Shown in pieces: positions 48,361 to 61,109 of a stretch of 64,000 nucleotides of DNA. This DNA is from Hyparrhenia diplandra (lineage: Eukaryota > Streptophyta > Magnoliopsida > Poales > Poaceae). The stretch is taken from assembly GCA_015847255.1 (NCBI GenBank), contig JADLZK010000403.1, positions 434,001 to 498,000 on the forward strand, read 5' to 3'. The notes below the pieces were generated by a model. It saw only the letters and a list, made by a program, of their open reading frames with translations, was not told where the DNA came from and searched no databases. The translations under genes were made by a program, and so were the position numbers. The first letter of the stretch is position 1. Every line of letters begins with the position of its first letter.

Positions 48361-51300
48361 ACAAACCGGCACTATTGCAACAGCAATCGCTGCGGACGCC
48401 CAAAAATGGTAGTGCCATTTCTACAACACTTTGTAGGTTTTGAAACAACCCGGCGGTGTTGGCATAACAAACACTTTCGGTTGAAATGTACAACGGCGGT
48501 GTGATCGTAAACATCTCTCGTCGGTTGACCTGAGCCGGCGGTGTTAGTTACTATGGTGCTTTGCCCGGTTTCGATACACAACCGAAATTGTTTTGTTCCT
48601 AAACACTCACGGCTCCATTGCAACCGTAGTGTTATTTGAAGTAATTACGTCGGGGTCGTATTGACACCGGCGGTGTTGTCTCAAATCACCGCCGGTGTTT
48701 TGACCCGGTAGTGTTTGAACCCCACATCACTACCGCTATGGTTACGCCGGTTCAGTTTTCGGCGGTGAAGGGGTTGGAGCCCGGCGGTGATGGACAATTC
48801 TGTAGTAGTGGGTGTAGACTCCGAGGGGGAACGACCGACCTGGTTGATCACAAGCCTAAACTTCATATAAGGTGTGGGGAATAGCAAGAGTGAGTCCATG
48901 TCGAACTCAACAAGAATGGCAAGGCAATATCTTACCCAAATACCATGATCACTATAACATAATAATGTAGAGCATAAATAATAAATTATGAACTATTAAA
49001 CAAACATAGGTCATCATCTTTAATGCAAAGGTTCCAAGGCCGCTCGTGATCGTGAGCACGGCTGATATACCAGTTTTACTCTGCGCAGAGGTGTACACTT
49101 TCACCGCGTGAGCCGTGAATTGCTCTTTTCGCCCGAGGCCGTCGACCCCTTAACCCTCTTCCTGGGGCCGGTCGGCGGGGTTCACCGTGAAGCCTTTCAT
49201 AGGTTCTCCTAACAAGTTAGGGCCGTTAGGTATCTTCCGTCGGTCAGGGTGATCAACCCGCAGGGAATCCTCGGTCTGCGACACCCTAACGCCTTTTCGG
49301 TAACGCTAACAAGCTAGAAAAGGTCCGTGTTCCGAGCTAAAACCCGAGCCATCGTGCGGATTCCAGCGAATTAGAGAAAGAGAAAAGAAATGCATTTGCT
49401 TTTATATAAATAGATTTCAAATATGATTTAAAAGAAACTTGAGAACAGATTCAGATTTCAGCTAAACAAATCACCACAAAAATTAATAACAGCATGAAAT
49501 GCTCAAGCATGTGTGCACCACTTAATTGCAAAAATAAATCAAATTAACTATTTTAAAAACATGCAAATTTCCGGGTGTTACACCGGCCCAATGTGCTGCA
49601 CACATACGGTACTGGATGTTGTCCGTGAGTTGGCTTCCCTTTTATTTTTTTTTGAAAAATGAGGTAACGATACCATATACTTTTATATATTGTAAAAATA
49701 AGATAAATAGTAAATATAGTATTACAAGTCCTTTTTAACGTTGACCTTATTTATAATAAACAAATATTTCTATTATTATTGAGTTTAATTATAAATAGAT
49801 TATTATTATAACATGAATCAACCAAAATGAGAATCAGACCGTTTAAATTTAAATCTTAAAATCTCGAACATACCGATGGACTCCTTGAGATCCACATATT
49901 GCACATTGTTGGAATATAGTTTGATTTGAATACGTATGTTTTGTTTTGCCAAGGTGATGACACATTTTTTTCGAGTACCAGGCATACATGTCGAGCCCTT
50001 ATGTCGCCCACATTCGCCGCCAAGGTTATTCGCCTTTTTGGCTTCTTCGATGCGCGTGCATTGGCAGGTGATGTCGCGACGACATGCCACGATCATGGTA
50101 AGACCGCGATCTACATCGTGTTTTCCTGCAACTACAAGAAAAACCTCGGTTCAAAGGCACACATAGGCGACACCAGGACAAGGAAAAGTTGGATGTTTCA
50201 GAGAAGAAGGGGAACCCTGCGCCGATGGGGCTTGCAGCAGGGTTCGTCGTCGAGAGAGTTTGTCCGCCAGGGCTTTGTGCCAGGTAAACTCGTCATCATG
50301 TCATCCCCGGCAGTCATGGGTGCTTTGTTGTGGTGAGCAGGTGCTAGGAGCCCATGCGTGCTTCTTGCGGCTCCTAGCCGTGGCCCGTGGCACGATGATA
50401 TTCGCCATGCGCTAAAGTTGTGTAAATAAATCACCCATTAGCAAAACAACCTCAAATATGTAGGATTTCCATTTCCATAGTTGTGTTTCCATGAACATTT
50501 GACGGATCCCCTGCAACGCGCAAAGGCATATTTGCTAGTTAAAATAAATAAAGGAAATCGGATTTTCAACTCAATCGAGGATCTTGGTCGCAATTTTGTA
50601 AAAGTTCAGGGGTTCTTTAAGAAGACGACCAGCGAAGGGGGTATCTATGATTCTGAACCGTTGATCTCAATCCCGACGGCTCCGATTAGAACAAGGGAGG
50701 GAGAAAGGGGAACAGCGGCAGCTACAGTACCGGCCGCGGCGGTGCTATCATCGCCGGTGGTGGCAACCTCGCCGGACAACGGTTCGGCAAACCGTTATCA
50801 CTGGGATATAGAGAAGGGCAAGGAGAACTCACTGAGGGCTCTATCGCAGCCGGGGAAAGCATGAGACGCGGGGGCGGCCATAACTGGCAGCGAGCAAGTC
50901 GCCGGCGCAAGCGGACTTGGCTCTAGCGGATGAAATTCAAAGAATTGAGAGAACGGGAAAGAATAGGAGACCAAGGAGTGCTCACCGATGAGACGAATCG
51001 AGCGGAGATGGACTGGAGCCGTTGGAACACGTGCGGCAGCGGGCGACGGACGGCGGTTTTTGCGAAATCGACGACGATGACCGCGTGAGAGAGAAATTCG
51101 ACCAACTGAATGCTTCGGGAAGTTCTCCGATGCGTGGAGACGCGCGACGTCCTTCCCAATCCGGAGAAGACGCAGTGGACGACGCCGACGAGCGCGGCGG
51201 CTCCGGTCACGGTGTCAGGCGGCCAGTGCCGCGGCGGTTGCGCGCGCTGCTCCTGTGCTTCGGGCGAGTGGAGCGGGGTAGAGCAGCGGGGGGGCGGCTA

Positions 51301-52001
51301 CGGGTCACGGCTCCAATCAGCAAGGCCGGGGCGCGGGGAACGCGGACAGCAGCAGCGGTTGCGGGCGCGGCGCTGCAGTTGCTGGCCGAGCGCGCGGGCG
51401 AGAGCAGGAGGAAGGGGAGAGCGGGGCGCTGGCTGCTGTTGCCCACTTCGGTTTGGGCCGGCCCAAGAGGAAGAAAAGGAGGAAGGAGAGGAAAAGAGCC
51501 TGAGCCTAATCTGGGCGACTGGGCCAGGAAGGCCGAAAGTCAAGAAAGGGAGGGAGAGAGGAAAATAAATTTCCTTTTTCTTTTTTCTAATTTGATTTTC
51601 CGATTGCAATTTCAAATGAATTTTGAACTCATTTTCTTAAATCAGATTTCAAATATTTTATCAAGTAAAGTTTTAAAACCAATAGAATATGTGAAATTTT
51701 GTAAATTTATTCTCAATTCTTTTAAATATTAGAACTTAAAATCAAAGTAGGTTTTCTTTTCTTTTCGATTCAAAGCCATTTTCAAATGTGGTTTTTAAAT
51801 CAGTTTTAATTTGAATCAAAGCCACACAATACAATAAAATCAATGCACCAGCATGAATTAACAAAAATGTTGCTAAGCCTTATAATTATTTTAATTAAAT
51901 GAAAAATTTTATTTCCCCTATATTTCATGAGCACAAAAATTCATAATTAAATCAATTTTCTCTATTTCAGAATGGTAAAAATTTTAGGGTGTTACAGATT
52001 C

Positions 52002-53028
52002 CGTAAACCACGATGTGATAATACCATTTCGGACTAAACACATACACAATACAGCCCAAACTTTATTGGAAGCAAATCAAAAGTCTGATCATCCTTGTGA
52101 TCTAACAACTATCCTTCTATGCTTGCATATAAGGCACATTATGAAATATAATTTGTTGCATATCTAATGATATCAAATTGGTACCATAAATCTTCACACC
52201 CTTTCCTAGGAATAATAGTCAAACTTCTAAAAAACGAATAAGACAACTTTAAACATAATTTATTTAGAGACGACGAGACTTACATTACTACGAAGGTGAA
52301 TTACTGCCGGTTCTAAACCGCATCTATGTTAGATTTGGGTTTGGTGGGGGAACAAGTAACAATGATGCTAGGAATTTTCATTGCCGGTCTTCCACCGGGC
52401 ATTGATACCAGGGTTTTAAAAAAAAAAAAAAATCCCACCCAGGTAGCTGCCGCCACAAGTCTCGCATTGCCAACATGAGCCGCATGCAGATCGAGAGATA
52501 GATCACCACATCACATATTGAATCATAGAAGATGAACAAATCACAAATTATTGATTCATCACATCATTGTTGAATCCCAAGAATAAACCATAGATGAAAT
52601 CAGAAATCAAATCGTCCTATTAGAGAGACAAGGAGAGATTCACATGCTCGCTGCCACCCCATTGTCCTATCAGTCGTGAGTTGGGGTCGTCGTGGCTGCG
52701 ATGCGGCGGGAACACAGTTACTAGGCTAGCATGTTGGGGATCAGAAAAGTTCTAGCAGGGCCCATACGCTGGGGAGCAGTGTCACCGGGGTATATGTGGG
52801 GAGGAGAGGAGAGCACGTGGGAGAAAAGGAAGAAGGTGGATCTACTGAAGGAGAAGGCAAGGGAGAAAGAGACACGAGGGAGATGGAATTTGCATGAAGT
52901 TGCACTTTTATTGCAAATAGAATTTTAGGCCCAAGTACCATCAATATTTTAGATGATTGTCACTAAAGTTGCTGGTAATATTTGACTGTGAAAACCCACC
53001 TATCATGAATGGTACGTAGTAATTGTAT
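52002..53028. other. Intergenic with a CACTA-end relic
   Basis: CATTACTACGAAGGTGAATT at 52283, with nearby GCCGG motifs, resembles the left end of the large CACTA element. No intact partner end was found. A short GC-moderate stretch at 52640-52920 has no recognised gene. Confidence 0.35.
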
Positions 53029-53029
53029 A

Positions 53030-53272
53030 CTCTCTCCATTCATAAATCTCCATCATCTAAGCAAAAATCTCCATCGTATTAGGTTGGGACCATGGGTTGG
53101 GCAAGTCACCAAGCGCCACGAACCACTCATACTCACTGAGCATTCATTACTCCTTGCCTGCATGTGTTGCTCATTAGCTGCACACATGACTATTAAATAG
53201 AAATCAAGTCTTTCCTTGGTCATTACGCCTAAGGCTAAAACGATGAAGATGAAGATTTTTAAATGGAGGGAG
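53030..53272. mobile_element. Stowaway MITE (about 243 bp)
   Basis: CTCTCTCCATTCATAAATCT on the left and GATTTTTAAATGGAGGGAG on the right are inverted. TA is at 53028-53029 and 53273-53274. Confidence 0.75.
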
Positions 53273-53281
53273 TATTCTTTA

Positions 53282-53419
53282 GGCCTCGTTTGATTGTATT
53301 CGGTTTGACATTAATCAACTATGTTGTAGTGGATTAAGGTGGAACTTAAACTAAATTACACTTCAATCCACCTCAACACACATGGATTGATGTCAAACCG
53401 AATGTATCCAAACAAGGCC
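53282..53419. mobile_element. Tourist-like MITE (138 bp)
   Basis: GGCCTCGTTTGATTGTATTC with CGGTTTGACAT is mirrored by ATGTCAAACCG with AATGTATCCAAACAAGGCC. TTA is duplicated (53279-53281, 53420-53422). This is the PIF/Harbinger MITE pattern. Confidence 0.85.
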
Positions 53420-53499
53420 TTAGTTCGTCACTAAAGTTGCTGGCAATATTTGACTGTGAAAGCATACCTATCACGACCCGTAGTAATTGTATAGTGCAT

Positions 53500-56400
53500 T
53501 AACTATTGGAATAGAAGCTTAACGAGTGGATATCGATTCTCCTAGGTGCCCCGATCGAGCTAGTTGGTCACCTCACCACCGCCCATACTCCTGATACCCC
53601 CATCAGAGGCTGGACTTTGACGGCCAGCCAGACAGCCTGCATTGCAGATTTGCAACACGAGAGAGACTAATCCTGGCTGGTTGCCGGAACAAGATTCGTG
53701 GCCACAACCACACACAAAATGCGCGCGTGCTCTTTTGTTCTTCTTCGTCATCTGTCTCTCTGCTTTCCCAGACATGACATGCATGAATGCTGCCGTGCCG
53801 TTGCGTTGCGTCGTGGTCGTCCTCCCTACCCCTACCACTATTACCACCCCTGTTCTCAGTTCGTACATGGCCTGGATCACGATCTACTAGCGAGGGGACC
53901 GCGACTTAGCTTGTTGGCGGCCCGGCCCGTGCATGATACTACAGTAGACATTTATGCGCATGTGTTCCGCATGGCGGAACCAACCAAGGACGAGACTATG
54001 GCGTAGCGACAGGAGAGGACACCGATCGTCCCAGCAGCATATGGTTGTTGCTCGATCGTCGCCGTCTAGACCTGCTGCCTACTATGCTGCACTCACTCGC
54101 TCGCATCGCATGCAGTCGCAGCAGCCGCCCTGTCACATTTGTACGTACTACTCATCACTCGATCACCGGCCATATCCTAGCTGCGTACAGTACTGCATGC
54201 TCGATAGGTTTTCCTGAGCGCGACGGCGACGCGACGCCGCCGGCTAGGCCCCGCCGGACAATATAGCTAGGGCAGCTTTTCCTCGGAGACCAATGGTTCC
54301 AGTTCCAGTCCAGACCAAGCAGCGCTTGCTTTTGCCTTTGCAACGCGCTCAAGTTCCAAAACTCGGGATCATTATTGATCGCAGCACGTACGCACGGCGG
54401 CAAAAGTACACCGGAGAACCGAGCATTATTGGTCCGCAACACACAGCTGGTCACGGCTTGTCGACGACTGACTGCATGCGACGCGATGCAAGCATAATGT
54501 TTGACCGACGACGCAAAAGCAAGCATTTGGAATCCGATCCCGGCCGGCCCACAAGACAAGATTTTGCAGCTGTGATTATTGGACGCATGAATGGAATGAT
54601 CCTTCAGTGACGTTGTGCCAAATGCAGAAGCCACCGTCCGTCGACCGAAACGTGGGCAGGAAAGAATCGATTCTTGGACCTGTGTCGGATCGATCGAGGC
54701 CGTGAGCAGCTCGCCGGCCGCTTCCGTCAGCACTCATCAGCAGCTCTCGCCACCAGCATCAGACCACGGCGCGCGTCCATATGCATGGCAAATTGGCAAT
54801 CAAGCTAAGTGGGCGGCGCGGCCAGTGAAACATGCATGCATTTCCACGACACACCTGGGTCTGGCCGTCTGGGTGCATGTGAGTGCACTCATCAAACAAC
54901 TCCGTCAACTCTCTCAAGTCAACCATGGTCAACCCACAGTCAACCTGACTAGATTATTCTCCAGAAGACATAACCAACATCAAATATATCTCTCTAGACC
55001 AATGATTATCGATCTCTAGCTTGGACATTAAGATTGGCCTTAATGTCAAAATCCCATTTTCTAAATCAAATAATTCTCCAAAGTAGAAGATTGACGGCCG
55101 TGACTTTGACAGATCGAATGTCTGTCATATCACTCAATAAGAGCAATGAGTGGAAAGTGTGGTTGTCCTCCACTCTCTTATGAGACCGACATGTCATTGC
55201 ACGAAATAGGGATAGTCTTCTACATATTCTACTCACTCTCCCATTCCTCACCCACTCTCTCTCTCTCACACACACAAAGGAAAAATAGAGACAAGAAGAC
55301 AGAAAGATGAAGAGAAGGAAAATGGCAGAAGCAATGGCATCGAGATCAGCTGCAAATCTAGGACAAGAGCATCACCATCACAATCTCTACCCATGGTTAG
55401 CTCAAAGAGCTCTCTCACCAATTTCTTGAAATCATCTCTCAAACATAACCCTAACTCTAAATCTCTCCATGCATGGATGAAATACAGAATGTGGTGATCA
55501 CTCCATGATCACAAGCGTAAGATCAAGATCAAATCATTGCTCAATGTCTTCATGAGCCTCTTCAACCTCCCTCTAATGAATTTTATGGAATTTTGCAAGA
55601 GACACCATGAATGGCCAAATCAACCTATATGGAAGCAAAAGAAATATGAGCATTGTGTGTTTGATTTCTTTCCAAAGAACAAAGAGAGTATGAACTTCTT
55701 ATTAAATATATATAGAACATAGATAGAATACTTAAATACAAATCGACTAATCTAATTTTAGATAGATATTATTTCATATGTATAGAGGATTTTATTTTTT
55801 TGTATTTTTATATATTATATGAATCAAATAATATGGACCAAAAGAAATACTACTTCGAATCAATAAGTTAATAAAATAAAGAGATCATTTTTTCAAATTT
55901 TAAACTAAGAAATAAATCATGTATCTAAACAATCTTTTCATAAATCTAAGGAACCCTTTCATAAATGCAAATAAAGTTTCATAATTCTAAGCTCTATCTT
56001 TATTCTTAGTGGCCTAGAGGTCATAAAAGTTCAGAGCTAAGTTATCATTGCCCAATCCCAAGAATTTCCTTTCTATTTCTCATGAATAAAATGATTCAAA
56101 TCAATCAATAGTTGCACTTGATAACTAGAACCTAAAACCTAGCTATCGTAAGAGCCTCTTATGTCACCAACAACCTAGAAAATATTTCACACATGCATAA
56201 CATCACCCTCGAGCTAGGATTCAATCAAACTCAACACAATGAATGTAGGTTATGTCGACCAAGGTACGGAATGTGTTGACGTTCCACAACGACATCACCG
56301 AATTGGTATATTCCTACAACACCGCCACGTAACGCCGTGTGGTATTCTACAACGTTTATAGAACAAGTCCGCAAGCGCATGGAAATACCATTGTAGCATT

Positions 56401-57280
56401 TCACCCGGAAAGTATTCAGGTGGTATCGTTATTTATATTTTCCCAAGGGAAGGCATGGTGTAAAGACTCTAGCAGGGGCATGAACACGATAATGTGACCG
56501 CTTAAATGACCAATACTCAATACAAGGGTATGTCATGATAGATTTCAAGATAGTGTCACACACACTTGGACCAACCTCAAGGATAAAAGGGAAAAATAAA
56601 GAATATCACTAAGTGGAGCAGGTATTCCTAAGGTAGCTATGCAAAGAACAAGTTAATGATCATACAAGATACGTAATAGGGTCAGAGCTAAGTATGAGAT
56701 GGATGAGGAAATCCCCCCAAGGTGGTCTGCCACCCATTGAGACATTTACGAACTCCTACACAACATACAAACATGGGGGGAATACTAACGATGGATAGGG
56801 TTGTCACCACCTGCTGCCATCCCCACAACCGGAGCATGTTGTCATATTCAGAAGTCTCTGCTCACCCGAGCACCGCACTCGCATGTTAAGAAACAACCCA
56901 TATCCCCCATGGACTCCCACCCTACGGATGGACGAGCTAGAATATGGGCACACCCGAAAGCCACAACGAACCACCACCTCAGTACAACCCTAACTCTACT
57001 CAAATATATTGCATTAATGGTTAAGCATAAAGTTCTATATGACAACATCATAGCATAGGGAGTATAGTGTAGTTCATACACCATGATCATATCATAAGAA
57101 CAACATGTCAAGATCATGACACACAAACTATATGCTAATTCATATGTCACATCAATAACAGGAAAACTATACTCTAGTTCTATAGCACAACTATATGAAA
57201 GCAAGAATTTAGGAGAAACCATATATGTATTCATACCGAATATTCCTTCTCCAAAAGTACAATCTCTCCAATGAAGCTTT
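53500..57280. other. Intergenic region
   Basis: 53560-54800 is GC-moderate and rich in GCATGC and GATCG words. It carries a 192-codon minus ORF (54733-54155) and shorter + ORFs, none with a recognised family. From 54900 on the sequence is AT-rich and repeat-like. CAAGTCCGCAAGCGCATGGA with TTTCACCCGGAAAGTATT near 56360-56420 resembles non-coding parts of Ty3 elements. Confidence 0.35.
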
Positions 57281-57289
57281 GCCATTCTG

Positions 57290-57873
57290 CAAATACTACT
57301 AAAGACTAAAAGAGAGAAGAGTAAGAGTAGAGAAGAGTGAGAGTGAGGAGGCTCCAAATGGTGTGTGTTGAGAGGGGAAGAGGGGAGCCCTATTTATACA
57401 AGGTGGAGAGGGGGCAAAGTGCTAATTTCCCCTCAAACCAACCTCAACCAGACATCCACGTTCATTGGCGGGCAACGACACAGCGCACCGCCCTCTTGGA
57501 CATTTATTGCACCGCCACGCCGAGGCTAGGCTGGGCCGGTGCCAAGGCTGGCACACATGCGCCAGGCAGCGCGCCCGCACTATGCCTGCCCTGCTGGGCC
57601 CGGGCTTCAGCGGGTGGGCCTCTAGTATAGGGAAAAGTTGTCCCCCATCGGTGCTTGGCCTAGGTTTACTTTGTGTTGGGTTCATTTGCATTGGGATGAA
57701 GGATGTGCTAGAATACACCTTCCAGATAGCACCTTTTTGTTTTTTTCCACATAATTCTCTAGTACAAGTGGAACTAGGTCAATAGTAAATGTATATGAGG
57801 GTAAGAATACACAATTTTACCCCTTTTTGGTAGAATGTTGAGGCTAAAAGTATGTCGTTTATGACCGCCAACA
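57290..57873 (-). mobile_element. Probable LTR (partial), minus strand
   Basis: Read on the minus strand it starts TGTTGGCGGTCATAAACGAC at 57873. TGTATAAATAGGGC (about 57401-57388) looks like its promoter, followed by a CT-rich leader. The other end and a partner LTR were not located. Confidence 0.4.
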
Positions 57874-57879
57874 GAGTGT

Positions 57880-60700
57880 TCGTCGGTAGTGAGATTAAGA
57901 GTCTGTCGACCCCTAAACTTAGCCATTCATATATGACCCTCAAACTTACTAAACTCACCGAGTGTTTATGTCATGGACTACCCATGCACAACTAAAATCA
58001 ATTTTCAGGGAATCTGAGAGCACCTAGCTCCTGGCGAAGAGTCCAACAAATGGTACGAAGTGTCCATGAGGAACTGATTACTAAAAATGCATAAGGCCTA
58101 ACCCCACAGAATGTTCTATGGAACAATCTGTGGAGGTACATATTGTCCATCACTCATCATAACCTGTTAGTCTTGGGAAATAACACCATCAAGTGTTTGT
58201 CCCATCTGGCAAGGTGTTTGTCGAGCGCTATAAAAATGTTGAAGCATTTGGAACCTTAGCTAAAGATACAACCACTTTCACACTTACCTAGATGTTAATT
58301 AGTGTAACACTCATTGTTAAACATCTCTTCCCAAGTTTCAAACCATAAAATCTCTATCTCCGTATATTTATCTGATCCTTAAGCTCTTCTTTAATGTAGT
58401 TAGTGTGAGTGCTTTGCAAATGACTAAGACCTACGCTCCTCTACACATTCCTAAAGCTCTTCTTCAATGACTAAGACCTATGTTCTCTTTTAAGTTAATC
58501 TTGGGTGTGAGGAATTTGTATAGATCATCATCGTTAGTCTCAGTCATTGATCGACGTCATGATAGGCAAGCGCCCCACTTAAACAACACTATTTTTGGAT
58601 ATACATTTATTTGTTTCATAATGAGTTGTGCATTTCATTTAAATATAATTAACTACCTAATGATGTTTCACTAAATCTAGAACTATCCACCCAAGTAATC
58701 ATAGCCTCTAAGTAAGAAAAGGATGGGATCATGTAATCGCTTAGTTTCGCTAGTTCCATTAGAAGTCGAGCATCCGAAGGGAACTCACTCCCATGCGTGT
58801 AGGAGCTAAACTGGGATAATTAATCACTTAAAACTTACAAGGGTTTTTGGCTTGACTTAAATATTACTCGGAGTAACTAAGGAACCTACCTAAATTGAGA
58901 TAACTTGGCATGATCAACTTGCCAATTTCTACTCAAACAAGGGGTAAGGTAACTCAGGGTGTGAGGTCTTAAGTCTGAATAACCACCTGCATAGATCACA
59001 TGTTGCAAATGTAATGACAATAAGATAATTGTTTGGTGGTGGTGACTCACTTATCACGTGGATTTAGTGTGACAGGAGACGTGGTGCAGATACATGCTAT
59101 GGAATTACATTGGTACCCGCTCAAACCATTCGTCAATTTGAGAGCCACACTAAAGATAGGTCGGAACCATAAGGCAACCCTTACTGAAGGCCCTGAGCTA
59201 TGGAGAGGTTCGTCCTTAATGTCCTAGTTAGTACAATTTTACACCTCTATAGAGATATCTTCGAAAGCCTAATAAAGTCCTTTGGGATCGAACCTTTAAT
59301 TTTTTTTGTTCTTCTTACTTCAAGAATCAATGTAGCATTAATGACAAAATTTGATGATGAGATTAATGAATAAAATGATCACTTGATTACAATTTCACTA
59401 TCATATATTAACATAATTTTGATTATGTAAACTTAATTCACGGGTCAGTTGAAAGGACGACACTTGAGCTAGTCAAACAGGCGTGGGAAGAACCCCTCAC
59501 AAACTACAGGTGGAAATATGTTATTTGAAATTAAATATGCATGTTAGTAGTGCAATCTCTCCATTATTTTCAAGATAATTGCCAGTAAAATTGGCCATTT
59601 AGTGGCTATCAACAAGCAGGTAGGTCACCGGACCATGTGCTACATTGAGTGGGTGTTGGGGACACTTAGTTGTGGCAAGGGTTTGCCACTGGATTAGTCG
59701 GTGGTAACCTAGTGATAGCATCAAACCATAACATGCTTTGTTCAATGGAAGGTGAATTCAACATAGTGCATTGGTCATGCCAAGTATGAAGCACGGGACC
59801 AATCCGATAGCCAAAATGTAGAACCTTATCGGTGAGTACTAGATTAGTCCGTAGTGGGCCCGATTGGTAGCACCAAACTATGCTTTAGACTAGCAATTAG
59901 GATCCCTAATGGCTAGTTTGACTAGGGCTAGGGCGCGGGGAAGCCACCAGATTAATCCAGTCTTTGGACTTTTGCGTAACCATCGAACACTTCCTAGTCA
60001 TTCCTTCCTTATGATTAATCCAAAATTGTGATTGGCAGAGATCTACATTGGCTTTGTTAACCGCATCTAGTGGCAGTAGTTCATCAACTAACCTTGGTTT
60101 TTTAACCCTTGGTGGTTTCCTCCACTTAGATATCTTGGTGGTATGGAGATCATTGAGAGGCTATTAGTGATTGTTGTTGTTTCTAATTAAGTGATTGAAA
60201 AAGGCTCTTGTACTCATTCTTGCAGCGATCGCAAGGAGTAACTCGTGGAATGCTTGTGGTTGGGTTAGAGTGCATTGTGTTCTTTATTCTTGTTATACCC
60301 AAGTCGTGGGTCTCTAGCTTGAGTATCTTGTTAGCACGTGAATCATCACTTGACTTGCCACAATATGGACATAGGTTTCTACAAGCAACCAAACCACAAG
60401 GATAAATCTTGTGTCCATCAATGTTTGGTGGTTTGCTACTACTCTCACATGCATTTACATTCATACATGTTGCTTGTGTCATAGTTGATTGTTATAGGAC
60501 TAGCTTAATTGTAGCTTTGTAGTAGAGTAGCTAGTTTTTAATTGCTCGCTAGTTTGGCTAGTTAGAGTAGCTTTGTTAGCTAGTAGCTCTTGTGTGGTGA
60601 GTGAGAACAAGATTAGAATTCATTTGCGACTAGAATTATGTAGGATCTTGGTTGGGTGAAGTAGAGTTGAGCTAGTAGTGGCTATTAGGATCATATTTTG
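57880..60700. other. Intergenic, repeat-like
   Basis: No gene supported. The text is uniform, AT-leaning and has no long ORF. The minus ORF at 60482-60183 with CYS-x2-CYS pairs (CPYCGK, CDRCKN) is the only hint of a retroelement protein, and it is weak. Confidence 0.3.
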
Positions 60701-60702
60701 TA

Positions 60703-61102
60703 CTTCCTCCATCCCAAATTTTAATTTATTTTACCTTTTTAGGTTCAAGTTTGACCACTCATCTTATTCAAAAAAAAACTTGTGCAAACATAGTCAAATT
60801 TAAGTTATTCCTAATGACATTTTATTAATAAAGCAAACCATGACTTGCATGTGTCATTTCTTAGATGTCGGTGGTGGTAGCCTTTTTTTTCTCTCTTCTC
60901 TTTATCATTTCTAGTTATCAACAAACTTTGGACATGATGTGTATTTCCATTATGAATGTAAGAAATGGGGTTTTCCCTTGGTTAAAAAAAAAAAAGCAAA
61001 CCATGAGAAAAGAAGCGATATTTTGCTCAAATTTTTGAATAAGACAGTGGTCAAACTTGGTGTCAACAAAGTCAAATGACTTACAATTTGGAATGGAGGA
61101 AG
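60703..61102. mobile_element. Stowaway-like MITE (about 400 bp)
   Basis: CTTCCTCCATCCCAAATTTT on the left and ACAATTTGGAATGGAGGAAG on the right are inverted. TA is at 60701-60702 and 61103-61104. It is larger than usual and may carry an insert near 60860-61000. Confidence 0.75.
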
Positions 61103-61109
61103 TACTAAT

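Larger units (their letters stand above)
30664..48810 (+). mobile_element. Large CACTA (En/Spm-type) element, 18.1 kb including a nested retrotransposon
   Basis: The left end CACTACTACGAATCGCTCAT and the right end (reverse complement CACTACTACAGAATTGTCCA) are inverted repeats. GGT is duplicated at 30661-30663 and 48811-48813. Subterminal CCGGCGGTGATG/CCGCCGGTG motifs cluster at 30720-31000 and 48360-48790. It carries two decayed genes, TNP2-like and Transposase_24-like. Without the Athila-like insert it is about 9.9 kb, a normal autonomous size. Confidence 0.9.
30490..49582 (+). mobile_element. Inner LTR of the same family, split by a CACTA element
   Basis: It starts TGTCATACCCGGTTTTAAGG and ends TTTCCGGGTGTTACA. 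Only 30490-30663 and 48814-49582 belong to it, about 940 bp, so it is short compared with the outer LTR and probably internally deleted. Flanks GATTT and CCGGC do not match, so a clean insertion is not proven. Placement inside the outer LTR rests on the order of two starts and two ends. Confidence 0.5.
25009..51996 (+). mobile_element. Outer LTR (probably solo), interrupted by nested insertions
   Basis: It starts TGTCACACTCGGATTTAC and ends ATTTTAGGGTGTTACA. The flanks are GATTA (25004-25008) and GATTC (51997-52001), a 4-of-5 target-site match. Its own sequence is 25009-26166, 29772-30489 and most of 49583-51996. The rest is a 3.6-kb CACTA element and a second LTR of the same family. The block with GAGGTGTACACTTTCAC followed by GAGCCGTGAATTGC occurs in both LTRs (25629 and 49086). 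GC-rich then AT-rich text at 50600-51996 is LTR-like, not genic. A small foreign insert at 49600-50480 is possible. Confidence 0.55.
52959..53493 (+). repeat. Direct repeat pair flanking two MITEs
   Basis: GTCACTAAAGTTGCTGGTAA to GTAGTAATTGTATA (52959-53029) recurs with about ten differences at 53427-53493. A Stowaway and a Tourist MITE fill the space between. Confidence 0.8.

Noticed and set aside
51022..51732. 236-codon + strand ORF
   Set aside because: Arg/Gly-rich reading of a GC-rich LTR segment that passes straight into AT-rich LTR end sequence; the overlapping frames are equally open.
54155..54733. 192-codon minus-strand ORF
   Set aside because: It is the longest ORF outside transposons and the MADS gene, but has no recognisable domain, overlaps + strand ORFs of similar length in GC-moderate DNA and has odd composition. 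Treated as chance.
55306..55428. 40-codon ORF starting MKRRKMAEAMASRSAANLGQ
   Set aside because: Reasonable start context and composition, but no splice partner, family or conserved peptide recognised; it lies in repeat-like DNA.
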